DNA from: a virus | IMG/VR virus record: IMGVR_UViG_3300000228_000014 | Location: 1 to 33,772 of that record | Strand: one strand, 5' to 3' | Length of the DNA: 33,772 bases | Shown: positions 14,841 to 23,800 of the stretch, piece by piece | Layout of the letters: each line of letters begins with the position of its first letter | Position numbering within the stretch: the stretch's first letter is position 1 | Notes under the pieces: generated by a model | What the model saw: only the letters and a program-made list of their open reading frames with translations | What the model was told of the DNA's origin: nothing | Database searches by the model: none | Program-made: the position numbers and the translations under genes

Positions 14841-14859
14841 GATATCTCCTTATTATATG

Positions 14860-15150
14860 TTAATCTGTTACGCATGCTCTAAAATTGCTTAAGCAATCTA
14901 TCTTAGCATTTTGATTAGTTTTTTGAATATACTCCGCCCTCATGTCTTCTTTCAAGGACTTTTTATATTCTTTCCTTGTTCTTATATTATAGGGTACATA
15001 AATAGCTTCCATTTTACTAATAGATTTAGCTTTTTCCGGAGCATATTCAAAATGATCACACCTTCTTGATTTATTTTGAGAAACACTATTACCTTTAAGC
15101 AAACAAATAGTACCATCAGTATTTTTACAAACCTTACATCTTATCTTCAT
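14860..15150 (-). CDS. Small zinc-binding phage protein
   Basis: 96 residues with an N-terminal CKVC (5-8) and a second pair C16...C31 in KSRRCDHFEY, spaced as in a treble clef or rubredoxin-like knuckle. After that comes a basic helical part (TRKEYKKSLKEDMRAEYIQK). Proteins with this MKIRCKxC...RRCDxxE opening recur in phages without known function. Its ATG overlaps the stop of 15147-15386 as ATGA, so the two zinc proteins are coupled. Confidence 0.6.
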   Translation of the reverse strand: MKIRCKVCKNTDGTICLLKGNSVSQNKSRRCDHFEYAPEKAKSISKMEAIYVPYNIRTRKEYKKSLKEDMRAEYIQKTNQNAKIDCLSNFRACVTD

Positions 15151-15386
15151 TTAAAATCTCCTATATAAGAATACTCGCAACAAGGCCACTTTCTGCCTAA
15201 GTCATCTAAAGGCTCTGTCCAATTATCTAAGTCTAAATTATCATAATTACCATCTATAGGTACTGTGTTGCAACTACACCCTCTTGGTACACATATATCA
15301 CAATAGAAATCATTTCTTTGTGGGCCATCATAACTTGGCATATATAACCACGTAGCTATATTACCGCAATCGCATAAGTCTGTCAT
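15147..15386 (-). CDS. Cys-rich zinc-binding mini-protein
   Basis: 79 residues and eight cysteines: CDCG (5-8), CDIC and GCSC in the middle, CC near the end. The opening DLCDCGNIATWLYMPSYDGP then FYCDICVPRGCSC is a recognisable pattern of small bacterial and phage proteins of unknown role, probably a two-zinc fold. Acidic residues dominate the C-terminal half. It is coupled by overlap to the next small zinc protein. No activity can be inferred. Confidence 0.6.
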   Translation of the reverse strand: MTDLCDCGNIATWLYMPSYDGPQRNDFYCDICVPRGCSCNTVPIDGNYDNLDLDNWTEPLDDLGRKWPCCEYSYIGDFK

Positions 15387-15395
15387 AATTGTTTA

Positions 15396-15461
15396 CTACC
15401 AAGAAATTAAAGTATTTTTAGTAATATTTTTAACACTTTGTGCATCCATATTATACCCCAT
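15396..15461 (-). other. Possible 21-codon ORF in a 99-bp gap
   Basis: The gap 15387-15485 holds an ATG-TAG frame (MGYNMDAQSVKNITKNTLIS W). A TATAAT lies at 15450-15455 on the same strand, and an AAGGAG at about 15481-15486 follows the upstream gene's stop without a start codon at normal distance. The frame could be a tiny gene or chance; the orphan ribosome site hints at lost sequence. Confidence 0.2.
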
Positions 15462-15485
15462 TGTAATAATCTTAAATAAAACTCC

Positions 15486-15902
15486 TTATATTTTTTGTAT
15501 TAAATCACTAACTATCTTACCATCAACAGCATTTCCAAATTTTTCTTTTACAATTTTTACAGCTTGCATTTTATTAGATAGCTTTGAAAAATCTATAGTA
15601 GCAATAAAAGAATGTAACTCATAAGCAGTTATTTGTTTTGGTAAGTAGGTTTCTATTAATGGTTTTAAAGTACTTGTGGAAGATGGTAGTAACTCTAAAA
15701 GTTTATCTTCGCCTGCAACAACTAGTTTAAGCACACGTATGGCTTGGGTATCAGTTAATAAATCTCCAATATATTCTTTACCATCCTTAGTACCCTTTAA
15801 TCTTGAAAACTCACCCAGTATATATTTTAGGTCATTTATAGTATCACTTTTATTTTTTATAGCTAAAAGTAAATCTTCTTTTATTTTAGTATGTAAAGGC
15901 AT
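15486..15902 (-). CDS. YqeY / GatB-tail domain protein
   Basis: 138 residues, the usual length of YqeY proteins (about 145). It opens MPLHTKIKEDLLLAIKNKSD followed by LKYILGEFSRLKG, the typical helix pair. Then come an interrupted middle helix (AIRVLKLVVAGEDKLLELLP), YLPKQITAYELHSFI (the family's YLPxQLSxxEL) and KMQAVKIVKEKFGNAVDGKI (family: GxVMKxlmpkxxGradGk). The family shares the tail domain of GatB, a tRNA-amidotransferase subunit, but its own role is not firmly known; tRNA binding is often suggested. AGGAG lies 5 bases before the ATG. YqeY-like genes appear in some phages. Confidence 0.78.
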   Translation of the reverse strand: MPLHTKIKEDLLLAIKNKSDTINDLKYILGEFSRLKGTKDGKEYIGDLLTDTQAIRVLKLVVAGEDKLLELLPSSTSTLKPLIETYLPKQITAYELHSFIATIDFSKLSNKMQAVKIVKEKFGNAVDGKIVSDLIQKI

Positions 15903-15962
15903 AAATACTCCTAAAGACGTAGTACTGACTTAGTATTAACTAAGCCAGTACTACTATTTTAA

Positions 15963-16142
15963 TTATTCTTTTACAGATAATTTTCTAAACTCTTTACCCA
16001 ACTTCTCAAGAGCTAGTGTAGATTTTCTTAACCTGGCAGCAGCAGAATTATTGTCTTTTTCCACCCATTTAGCTCCATCTTCTAAAATTGTATTAAAAAC
16101 TTCTTGCATTTCAGCTAAAACTGTCTTTGATGTTCTATCCAT
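15963..16142 (-). CDS. Hc1-type histone H1-like mini-protein
   Basis: The start is ATG 16142 (MDRTSKTVLAEMQEVFNTIL), because GAGGT lies 5 bases ahead; an in-frame ATG at 16154 contains that ribosome site in its own codons. The 59-residue product reads SAAARLRKSTLALEKLGKEF RKLSVKE, a close fit to the small helical N-terminal domain of the Hc1/histone H1-like family. It lacks the Lys/Ala repeat tail. It could bind nucleic acid as a dimer. The 14466-14840 protein has the same domain plus an acidic tail. Confidence 0.7.
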   Translation of the reverse strand: MDRTSKTVLAEMQEVFNTILEDGAKWVEKDNNSAAARLRKSTLALEKLGKEFRKLSVKE

Positions 16143-16153
16143 TTTATACCTCA

Positions 16154-16201
16154 TTATTTAGTTTTACACCTTAATTCATGATACCCACAATTAGGTAAAA
16201 C
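16154..16201 (-). pseudogene. Scar: last residues of an HNH endonuclease
   Basis: Just downstream of the RNR stop, the minus strand encodes VLPNCGYHELRCKTK and TAA. The C-terminus of the HNH protein at 31948-32892 reads TLPGCGYNELKCDR, so 8 of 11 residues match over LPxCGYxELxC. The rest of such a gene is absent. It is probably the tail left behind when an HNH gene beside the RNR was deleted. Confidence 0.55.
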
Positions 16202-16230
16202 ACGAATCCCTATATAGTACTCTTTAAGCA

Positions 16231-18747
16231 TCAACTGCATCTTGAGTATCCACACTCTAACACACATTTTACACACCCCTCAACATTCATTAAAGAGTTC
16301 TCTCCACATTTAGGGCACTTACTAGCATCGCCCTCCATCTCGTAAGTACCTACATATTTACTAAGAACTCTTGCTACAGCTGTTGAAAAATCACTTATAC
16401 TGCCATTAGTTTTCTTCATCTGATCAACGATAAATTTTGGTAAAACACCATGCCTAAGTGATGTACTAATCAAACGTGTGCTAAGCCTTTGACCATCCGT
16501 CATCAACACGGAAGCTAAATCTTTATAAACAACTGTTTGGTTTCTTATCTGTACCTCTAGTTCATATTTCCCCTTTCCTTGTTTTCTTATTATACCATCT
16601 TTACAAGTTTTTGGCAAGTATAATTCATCTGAAGCATGACCAACAAAAATCTCTAAAGGATTTCCATCAAGCAAACCAACTAAAACCGTCCATACTTCCC
16701 CTTTTATGGAAGTAAAAAACACATCGCAGGGAATCTCAGCAGGTCTTTTAGGGGCGCATGTGTATAAAATACTAGATGGTCTATTTTCGCTATTACAAAT
16801 ATCTGGTTGTTTACTGAACTTAGCCTCATTAGTTTTTGGGTCTTCGAAAATCAGGATCCCTTGCCTAGAACCATCTCTATAAACTGATACAGCCCTTACA
16901 CCATTATCATAAGCTGCCATATAAATATTTTCCACGTCTTCTACTGTTGCTGTAGATGGTAAATTATACGTACAAGAAACACAAGCATCCACCCACTTAT
17001 AGACCTTAGACATTAGTTTTATTTTCTGAAATGGGTTTATTTCGTGGGCTGGTTTAAAAAACCCTTCAGGTAAATACTTATTCACTATAGCTATAAGCTC
17101 TTTACCTACTAAACCATCACTGTCTAAAACAGAACCAGAAAAAGAGTACAACTTACTATAGTCGTCTGAGCCTTTTTCAATTTTAGAAAGTACATATTCT
17201 TGTATTCTGTTGGGAATAACAAAATAATATGTATATACTCCTTTATCAATGGCCCGTGTTCTACGCCAGTAAGCACTCCCAAAACATGGTTCAATGCCGG
17301 AAGACACACATGATTTAGGGAAAGTATTGCTTAATGACCCTGTGGGAGCAATAGACATATGAGCAGTATTACGCATATGCACTATTTTGGTAGCATCACC
17401 ACCAAAAAACTCATTAATTATATTTCTAAAATAAGAGGAGCCCATAAGAACCTTTTTATCTTTAACTAGATCAAACACCTGAGCATTTCCTTTTTCTTTT
17501 CCTAAATCCATAGAAGTAGTAAATACATTATAAGAATAGTACTTCATAAATGTTTCTACTTTTTCTATCGCCTCGTCTGAGTCGTAGGCCACATCCTGTT
17601 TTAATAACCAGCCGTGGATATTTGTTATACCACAACCTATCTCTCTTGTCAACGCTACAATTTCTTTTTGCTCCGGTAAAGGTGACAAGTTTTTTTCTAG
17701 CTCATATGATATGACATTATCACTTAATCTAGTTAATAATGGTACTACTATAGCTAATTCTTTTTTGTACTCTTCTTCATCTGTAGAAAAGTTTTCCATA
17801 TTTAAGGAAGCTAAATTACACACATTATACGGTGCCAAGAATTTCTCAGAACATGCATTCGATGATCTTGGCTTAAATCTTTCGTCACCTGTGGCTGTAT
17901 AAATCTGCTGGGTCATGGTGCCTTCAGCCATTAAGTCAACATATTGAATGCCTGGTTCTGCCGAAGCGTGTGCTGTTTTAGAGATTAAAGTAAATAATTC
18001 TTTTGCTCTAACTTGCTTAACAACAGATGGATATCTAACATCTTTAAAATCAAACCGTAATTCCCAAAAATCATCTTTTTTTACAGCCTCCATAAAATCG
18101 TTGGTAATTTGTATAGAAATGTTAGCATTTTCTATAACACCAAGTTCACTTTTTGCTTTAATAAATTCCTCTACGTCTGGATGTTTAACAGACACGCTTA
18201 ATAGCACGGCTGGCATCCGACCCTTTTGACCTACATACTCTCCTATGTTATTTAGTTTTGTAGCCCAAGGTACTATACCAGTAGATTCTTCTGCAGCATT
18301 AGATACTGGAGCCCCTCTAGGACGTAACCTAGATACATCCACGCCAAGCCCCTGTCTATATGCCGCACACTTCATCATATCATATTCACATTTAGCTATA
18401 CTTTCCATGGTGTCTTCTTCTAAAGGAATGGTGGTGCAGTTGGACAAGCTTACTTTTCTTGTATTTCCTACACCAGTAAGAATGCTTCCTCCTGGTCTAA
18501 ACCACCCTCCCCACAATAAAGAAAACCACAACTGTGTATACCTATCTTGCAACTCTTTTGAAGATTCCACAGAAGCCAAACCAGAAGCTACTCTCATAAA
18601 CACCTCAGCAGGAGTTTCTTTATTTCCACCGTCCTTTGTATGACAATATTTAATATCAAACATATCTGAAGCAAATGCCTCGCCAGAAAGGTATTCTTTA
18701 CTTGTAATGTGTTTCACGTCTTCAAAATTTACTAGTTCGTAAACCAT
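16231..18747 (-). CDS. nrdJ: Class II (B12-dependent) ribonucleoside reductase
   Basis: 838 residues from ATG 18747, which has AGGAG 6 bases ahead; the in-frame TTG at 18753 touches that site. The enzyme reduces ribonucleotides to deoxyribonucleotides with adenosylcobalamin. Visible features are the first redox Cys in SLSNCTTIP (about 104), the active-site loop NACSE (297-301; classically NPCSE) followed by CNLASLN (second Cys about 310), the substrate region APTGSLSNTF, and CVSCTYNLPSTATVEDV before the finger region. The last 30 residues form a zinc ribbon (CPKCG...CVKC...CGYSRC) typical of this class. No separate small subunit or NrdAB partner is present, which fits class II. It would supply dNTPs in aerobic or anaerobic hosts that have or scavenge B12. 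Confidence 0.93.
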   Translation of the reverse strand: MVYELVNFEDVKHITSKEYLSGEAFASDMFDIKYCHTKDGGNKETPAEVFMRVASGLASVESSKELQDRYTQLWFSLLWGGWFRPGGSILTGVGNTRKVSLSNCTTIPLEEDTMESIAKCEYDMMKCAAYRQGLGVDVSRLRPRGAPVSNAAEESTGIVPWATKLNNIGEYVGQKGRMPAVLLSVSVKHPDVEEFIKAKSELGVIENANISIQITNDFMEAVKKDDFWELRFDFKDVRYPSVVKQVRAKELFTLISKTAHASAEPGIQYVDLMAEGTMTQQIYTATGDERFKPRSSNACSEKFLAPYNVCNLASLNMENFSTDEEEYKKELAIVVPLLTRLSDNVISYELEKNLSPLPEQKEIVALTREIGCGITNIHGWLLKQDVAYDSDEAIEKVETFMKYYSYNVFTTSMDLGKEKGNAQVFDLVKDKKVLMGSSYFRNIINEFFGGDATKIVHMRNTAHMSIAPTGSLSNTFPKSCVSSGIEPCFGSAYWRRTRAIDKGVYTYYFVIPNRIQEYVLSKIEKGSDDYSKLYSFSGSVLDSDGLVGKELIAIVNKYLPEGFFKPAHEINPFQKIKLMSKVYKWVDACVSCTYNLPSTATVEDVENIYMAAYDNGVRAVSVYRDGSRQGILIFEDPKTNEAKFSKQPDICNSENRPSSILYTCAPKRPAEIPCDVFFTSIKGEVWTVLVGLLDGNPLEIFVGHASDELYLPKTCKDGIIRKQGKGKYELEVQIRNQTVVYKDLASVLMTDGQRLSTRLISTSLRHGVLPKFIVDQMKKTNGSISDFSTAVARVLSKYVGTYEMEGDASKCPKCGENSLMNVEGCVKCVLECGYSRCS

Positions 18748-18761
18748 GTGCAACTCCTTTA

Positions 18762-18842
18762 TTATCTATAAATAATTTCTGTACTTATCATTTTCTGTAC
18801 GTACATATCACATTTAACAGCTGTAACCTGCTCGTAAGTCAT
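18762..18842 (-). other. Possible 26-codon ORF between dUTPase and RNR
   Basis: The gap 18748-18878 holds an open frame that starts straight after the dUTPase TAA and runs 38 codons; its first ATG is at 18842 (MTYEQVTAVKCDMYVQKMIS, ending IIYR). There is no clear ribosome site. It could be a tiny gene or the rest of a gene whose start was lost. Nothing else is seen in this gap. Confidence 0.25.
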
Positions 18843-18878
18843 GTCTGAAATAAATTTACCAGAGTGTCTTATAAACCA

Positions 18879-20171
18879 TTATACAGCTTTAGCATTTATA
18901 GTATTACTTGTAAACTCAGCTATGGCTTTCATAGCATTTTTATTACATACTACATCACTTGGTATATGTGTAGAGTATTTAATTGAATCAGTAGATCCAA
19001 AGCCACCATCACCTCTACTAGATTCTGATAACTCATCTACTTCTACTACATTAAAATGTTCTATCTTTCTAGGAATTATCTGTGCGCATCTAAAAGGCAA
19101 ATCAGGTAAAGGTTTTGTTACATCTATCTTTTGTAACACTATTTTCACAGGACCAACATAACTTTTATCTAGCACACCAACGCCACCAACAAAATGCATA
19201 TTATTTTTTGGAAGAGAGCTTCTGCCAACCATATCAAAATAGTAACCAAGAGGTGGTTCAAGAGCAAGTTTAGTATTGCCCATATATAAACCATTACCCA
19301 TGTCCTCAAACTCTACTACACTTAAATCATAGCCACTGTCTGTAACTCTAGCTTTGTATGGTAATGTAGCGTCTTTTCTTAGTTTACATACTTTGAAGCT
19401 ATCTATAGTTATATGCTTGTTACTAGACTGTCTTGGCTCGTAATTTAAAATAGAAACAAAATAATTGTACTTCTTCTCATGACACAAAGTAACGTTTTCA
19501 TACATTTTTCCACAAATATCTAAAGCCTTGTTACCATAAGATCTGATGTTCAAACCATCACTATAATTAACCTCCCATAACAAAGCTAATTTTCTTAAAA
19601 ATAATACTGAGTTTGAGCGTATCTTTATAGCAGGATAGTTGTAATCGTACCTAAAACCGCCATCACCATCAAAAACACCACAAAGAAATGACCAATGGAA
19701 CTCTTCAGGAATGTCAGGAAATTCTATAGTGGAGCTTTTCTTACCTACATTTATACCACCTAAAGACAACAAATATTCTACAAATGTTTTACTACCAATT
19801 GTCAATTTAGCTTTTAGGCCTGTAGGAATTTCTTGGTAAGTGCATATATTTTTTCCAAATATAATATGCGATATTTTCTCCAAAAGCTCACCAGAATACT
19901 CTTTATGTTGTACTATCTGTACATTTTTCGTAGTTAAATGACCGTCAGACCATATTAAACCTAATATGTAAGCACCATTGTGATTAAGGTTGAATATACA
20001 TGATAAATCTGGTACATGTTTAATAAAAGGATTTCCTTCCCCTAAATAAGATCTACTTCTAAAAATGTTTAAGCACTCTTTACTACAGAAACTGTGCTTT
20101 GTTCTGTTAAGTTCCGACTGTGATTTAAACAAGTATTTATTACATTCGGAACACTGCACTTTTTGCAACAT
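18879..20171 (-). CDS. dut: LAGLIDADG endonuclease fused to dUTPase
   Basis: 430 residues in one frame from ATG 20171 (GGAGGGG 6 bases ahead). Residues 7-33 are a C2C2 zinc knuckle (CSEC...CSKEC). Then come two LAGLIDADG helices: AYILGLIWSDGHL (67-79) and FLCGVFDGDGG (162-172). From about 257 the chain is a complete trimeric dUTPase: SGYDL (279-283, motif 1), GRSSL (316-320, motif 2), GVLDKSYVG (332-340, motif 3 with catalytic Asp), RCAQIIP (361-367, motif 4), SRGDGGFGSTD (385-395, motif 5). A normal dUTPase starts near the KVCKLRKDATLP segment, and no ATG or HN-type splice junction exists there. It is thus a translational fusion rather than an obvious intein. dUTPase hydrolyses dUTP to dUMP, which ThyX can use. 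A 35-residue extension follows motif 5. Confidence 0.88.
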   Translation of the reverse strand: MLQKVQCSECNKYLFKSQSELNRTKHSFCSKECLNIFRSRSYLGEGNPFIKHVPDLSCIFNLNHNGAYILGLIWSDGHLTTKNVQIVQHKEYSGELLEKISHIIFGKNICTYQEIPTGLKAKLTIGSKTFVEYLLSLGGINVGKKSSTIEFPDIPEEFHWSFLCGVFDGDGGFRYDYNYPAIKIRSNSVLFLRKLALLWEVNYSDGLNIRSYGNKALDICGKMYENVTLCHEKKYNYFVSILNYEPRQSSNKHITIDSFKVCKLRKDATLPYKARVTDSGYDLSVVEFEDMGNGLYMGNTKLALEPPLGYYFDMVGRSSLPKNNMHFVGGVGVLDKSYVGPVKIVLQKIDVTKPLPDLPFRCAQIIPRKIEHFNVVEVDELSESSRGDGGFGSTDSIKYSTHIPSDVVCNKNAMKAIAEFTSNTINAKAV

Positions 20172-20174
20172 AAT

Positions 20175-20399
20175 TTACCCCTCCACTAATTCTTCAATAT
20201 AAAGATATTTCTCACCAGCCTTACAACCTAAAATAACATAAGGGCTTGTATGCTCACAACCCTTGTCAAAATAAAACAAAGCACACCAACTACCGCATAG
20301 AACGTCGGTAGAAGAATGTGGGCAACGCCCGTTCAAGAAAAAAGATTCTTTATCTTTAGTAGATTCTAATGCGACACCATAACTTGTAAATACCTTCAT
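20175..20399 (-). CDS. Small cysteine-rich protein, unknown
   Basis: 74 residues with six cysteines and several His (RCPHSSTDVLCGSWCALFYF, then GCEHTSPYVILGC). The spacing suggests a metal-binding or disulphide-stabilised fold, but no family is recognised. GGAGGG lies 3 bases before ATG 20399. The end of the gene (GTGGAGGGGTAA) carries the ribosome site of the dUTPase fusion gene, so the two are tightly linked. Confidence 0.55.
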   Translation of the reverse strand: MKVFTSYGVALESTKDKESFFLNGRCPHSSTDVLCGSWCALFYFDKGCEHTSPYVILGCKAGEKYLYIEELVEG

Positions 20400-20416
20400 A
20401 AGCCCTCCAATGTAAT

Positions 20417-20788
20417 TTAATTATTTTTTTCTATAAAATGTGCGTATAACTGGCCACTAATAAACGAAGGGTTTTTAACAAAGAAACCAACTACACATAT
20501 CGGTTCATTTAAAGACATGTCTTGTATTTTTTCTACAAAAACGTAGTTATTATAAACTATATAATCTATAGGTTTGTCATAAAAATCTTTAATATTCATA
20601 GTAATTACTTTATCAGCATATTCTAAACAAACACCAGTAAAAATATGTGTGTTTAATAAAACAGTATTAGAAAACGTAAATAAGTCATTATGATTATAAA
20701 GTAACAATTCACCACCAATGTCGTCTATTATAACATTATTAGAATATCTAGTCAACATAACTTTTGTATTATTCCCTAGTTCTACCAT
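20417..20788 (-). CDS. Protein of unknown function beside DNA polymerase
   Basis: 123 residues, mostly short beta-strands (VMLTRYSNNVIIDDIGGELL, VITMNIKDFYDKPIDYIVYN, EPICVVGFFVKNPSF) with many aromatic residues. No cysteine knuckle, nucleotide-binding loop or membrane segment can be seen, and I do not recognise a family. The ribosome site before ATG 20788 is weak. It is located directly downstream of the polymerase gene. Confidence 0.5.
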   Translation of the reverse strand: MVELGNNTKVMLTRYSNNVIIDDIGGELLLYNHNDLFTFSNTVLLNTHIFTGVCLEYADKVITMNIKDFYDKPIDYIVYNNYVFVEKIQDMSLNEPICVVGFFVKNPSFISGQLYAHFIEKNN

Positions 20789-20837
20789 AATATTTTACCC
20801 AAAAATAAATTTAGTACAGCCAGTGTTAGAGGTTTAC

Positions 20838-23800
20838 TCAATCTTGTACCCCCTCACATTTAGCGCAGACCAGTTTTGAACCATAATGCTCGTCAGCTAT
20901 AAATTTCATAACATTATGTCCACATTTTTCACCAGAAACATCTTTAGTTTCACAATCCCCTTTAAGCCAACAAGGACCTATAGCAGGAGATGTGTACATA
21001 GGCATAACAGGGAAGTAGTGGTTAAAAGCGTCATCGACCGCACTTACTGCCACTTTAGCCACTTCCTCACAATGTTCTTTTGGGGACTCGATTACGATTT
21101 CATCATGAACCGATAAAATAAGTTTAGCACCAACATTAAGTTCCTCAAGTCTATCAACACAGAGTATCATGGCTAGTTTAATAGTATCGCTGTCGCTCCC
21201 CTGTACCGAGTGATTTTTAGCCGCCCTCTCTACAGCGCCAATTATAGATTTTCTGGATGGATCGCTCATTGGAGGTATATTATAAAAACGATGCCTACCT
21301 GTAATAGTAACACTACTATGAGTTCTAATGGCATCTTTAGCTGTTTTATTAAGCCAATAATTTAAAGCACTGTTTACTCTAAAGTAAGCATTAATAAGTT
21401 TTTGTGCTTCATCTTTAGAGATGTTTAAACGCTTTCCTAAGCCTACAGCAGAAATACCATAGCAATTATGTACTACAAAGCCATTAGCTAAAAACAACTC
21501 CCTGTTAGCTACTGATATATCATATACCGGTCGTATCCCTACAGATTTTATAGACTTTATTGGCAATGGTACTATATTATTTTCATATATAAAAGATAAC
21601 TGTTTGTCATATACATGTAAAGCCATTAATTGTTTTTCTGTTATTTTATTAAGTTTATCTTTATTATTTAAAGAACTTCTACAACATGATAATAATCTAT
21701 GTCCTATCCTATAACAATTTCTATGTTTGTAGTCTGTAGTAGATAGGTCTTTTCTTAAAATGTCATTATTAGATTCGTGTACATGCTCAATTAAAGTATT
21801 TAAAATATCTCCTTGGTAAGGTACTGAGTAGGAAGGAAATTCTTTTTCCAAATCATAACTAACAGGCGTGTACTTACTGTTTTTATAGTTAGTAAGAAAG
21901 CCGATATCACTCATAAAAAGCCTTCTACTATTTTCCCCTATTATAATAACTTTATAATAATGCCTATCTGGATATCTTTTGTCGTGACACTCTACTAGTG
22001 AAGATAAAATACCAAAATTTAATAACATACATTGCAAGTCTTTACAAAGATTCAACGCCATAGAGCTATATTCTATCTGTGATCTATTTAGCTTAGTGTA
22101 TATAGTACCATCACCCTCATACAACGCTGACAAAAAAGCAGCTTGTATACGTTTTGGACTCTGTTTAATACAGTTAGGTATAGCTATATCTATAGTTTTA
22201 TTAATGCATGACTTTATATCACATAAGTCATATACAAATTTAGCAAACTTTTTAGAACTAAGATTATAGTAAACTAAAGGCATTGTTTTATAGTAGTTTC
22301 TACGCACTTTCTTATACACAGAAGAAAAAATATCTTCTAATATACAAAGGTATTCTTCAACTTCAGGAGAAAACCCAAACGTCACATTCACAGGTTCTTT
22401 ACGTTTATTTTTTTGTAATGATCCCTCAGATACAAACGTTCCTAAGAACTTAGCCATATTCTCGTCTAAAGTTTTAGGTAAAACTCTTTTAATGACATTT
22501 CGCATAGCATCATATGTACTTGTATCAAACACATAAAGTTCTTCTGGGAACAGATTACTACCCTTTTTTAAACAAACAAAGTCTGATTTTACATTTATAT
22601 CTTTAAGTTTCTTATCTACATAATTACCATTAACATCTATAACTTTTACTTCATGGTCTTCCGTAGCATTTAAAGTATAACCATATTTTGTTTCTATCTG
22701 AAAACATTCTTTATCGCCCATGAATTTTTTATCTATTACTTCGTCTGAACCTATATCATGTGCAACAACATCTCCTATACTAATATCTTTAATTTTAACT
22801 ACACCTGATGAGCATAAAATACTAGAATCTTCAGCAACGCACAAGCCAAATGATATAGCTTTTGAGGCTTTTCTTTGTTCTGATGTTACCTCATCATAAG
22901 GTACATTATAAACACGAGAGGCATTAACTGTATGTAAATCTAATCCTTTCTTGTAGGTATCAATAAAATTAGGTTCGCCAGACATGGCTCCCATGATAAT
23001 TAGTTCAGCTGAATTTTGGTCAATTGTTATAAGGACCTTACCATCATCAGCGATAAAACAAGATCTGAACTTTTGTTTTCCTGGGATATTCTGTAAGTTA
23101 GGGTTATTAGAAGACAACCTACCAGTAGAAACCATTTGTTTAAAATCTGTGTGTAACCTACCAGTTTTAGGATGTATCCTATCAACTAGAGCTTCACCGT
23201 AGGTATTGACAAGCTTAGAATTTTGTCTATAAGATAGCAAATTATCAATTATTTTATTTCCTGAATATCTCTTTAAAGAATCACTAGCTGTAGACTCTAC
23301 TTTTAAACCTAACTTATTTAAAGCAGATTTAAGCTGGATAGGACTAGCTATATTTACAGTAGGTATGTCAAATAAAGACAACTGATCTTGTGTTACTTGT
23401 AAACTATTTTCAATGTCTGCTTTAGCTATTTCGAGTTCTTCAGAGAACTCTTTCATCATTATTCTCCATTTATCAGTATTAAGCTTAATACCATTTAATT
23501 CCATCTCAGCTAACGGTTTTGTAAAAGCCATTTCAAGTGCTAAAACTTCGTGTAAATTATATTTATTAATACGATCAAGCTGAGCGTTTCTAATTATATC
23601 TAAAACACATACATCATTGGCGGCGTATGCAAGTTGCCTTTCAGTGTACACTTGGTCATAAATCTCAAAAGTACCTCTAGGCTCTTTGTTCATACACATG
23701 CCGAGATATTTTTCTACTAACTTTGCTAAACTAAAACCGGACTCTTGAATACCTAGATAAAGTAGAATTTCTGCCAACATAGTATCATAAATATTTTCAA

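Noticed and set aside
18879-20171. Reading the endonuclease part of the dUTPase gene as an intein or as an intron ORF
   Set aside because: No N-terminal extein precedes it, no His-Asn ending stands before the dUTPase part, and the frame is continuous with a normal ribosome site at its ATG. A plain fusion fits better.
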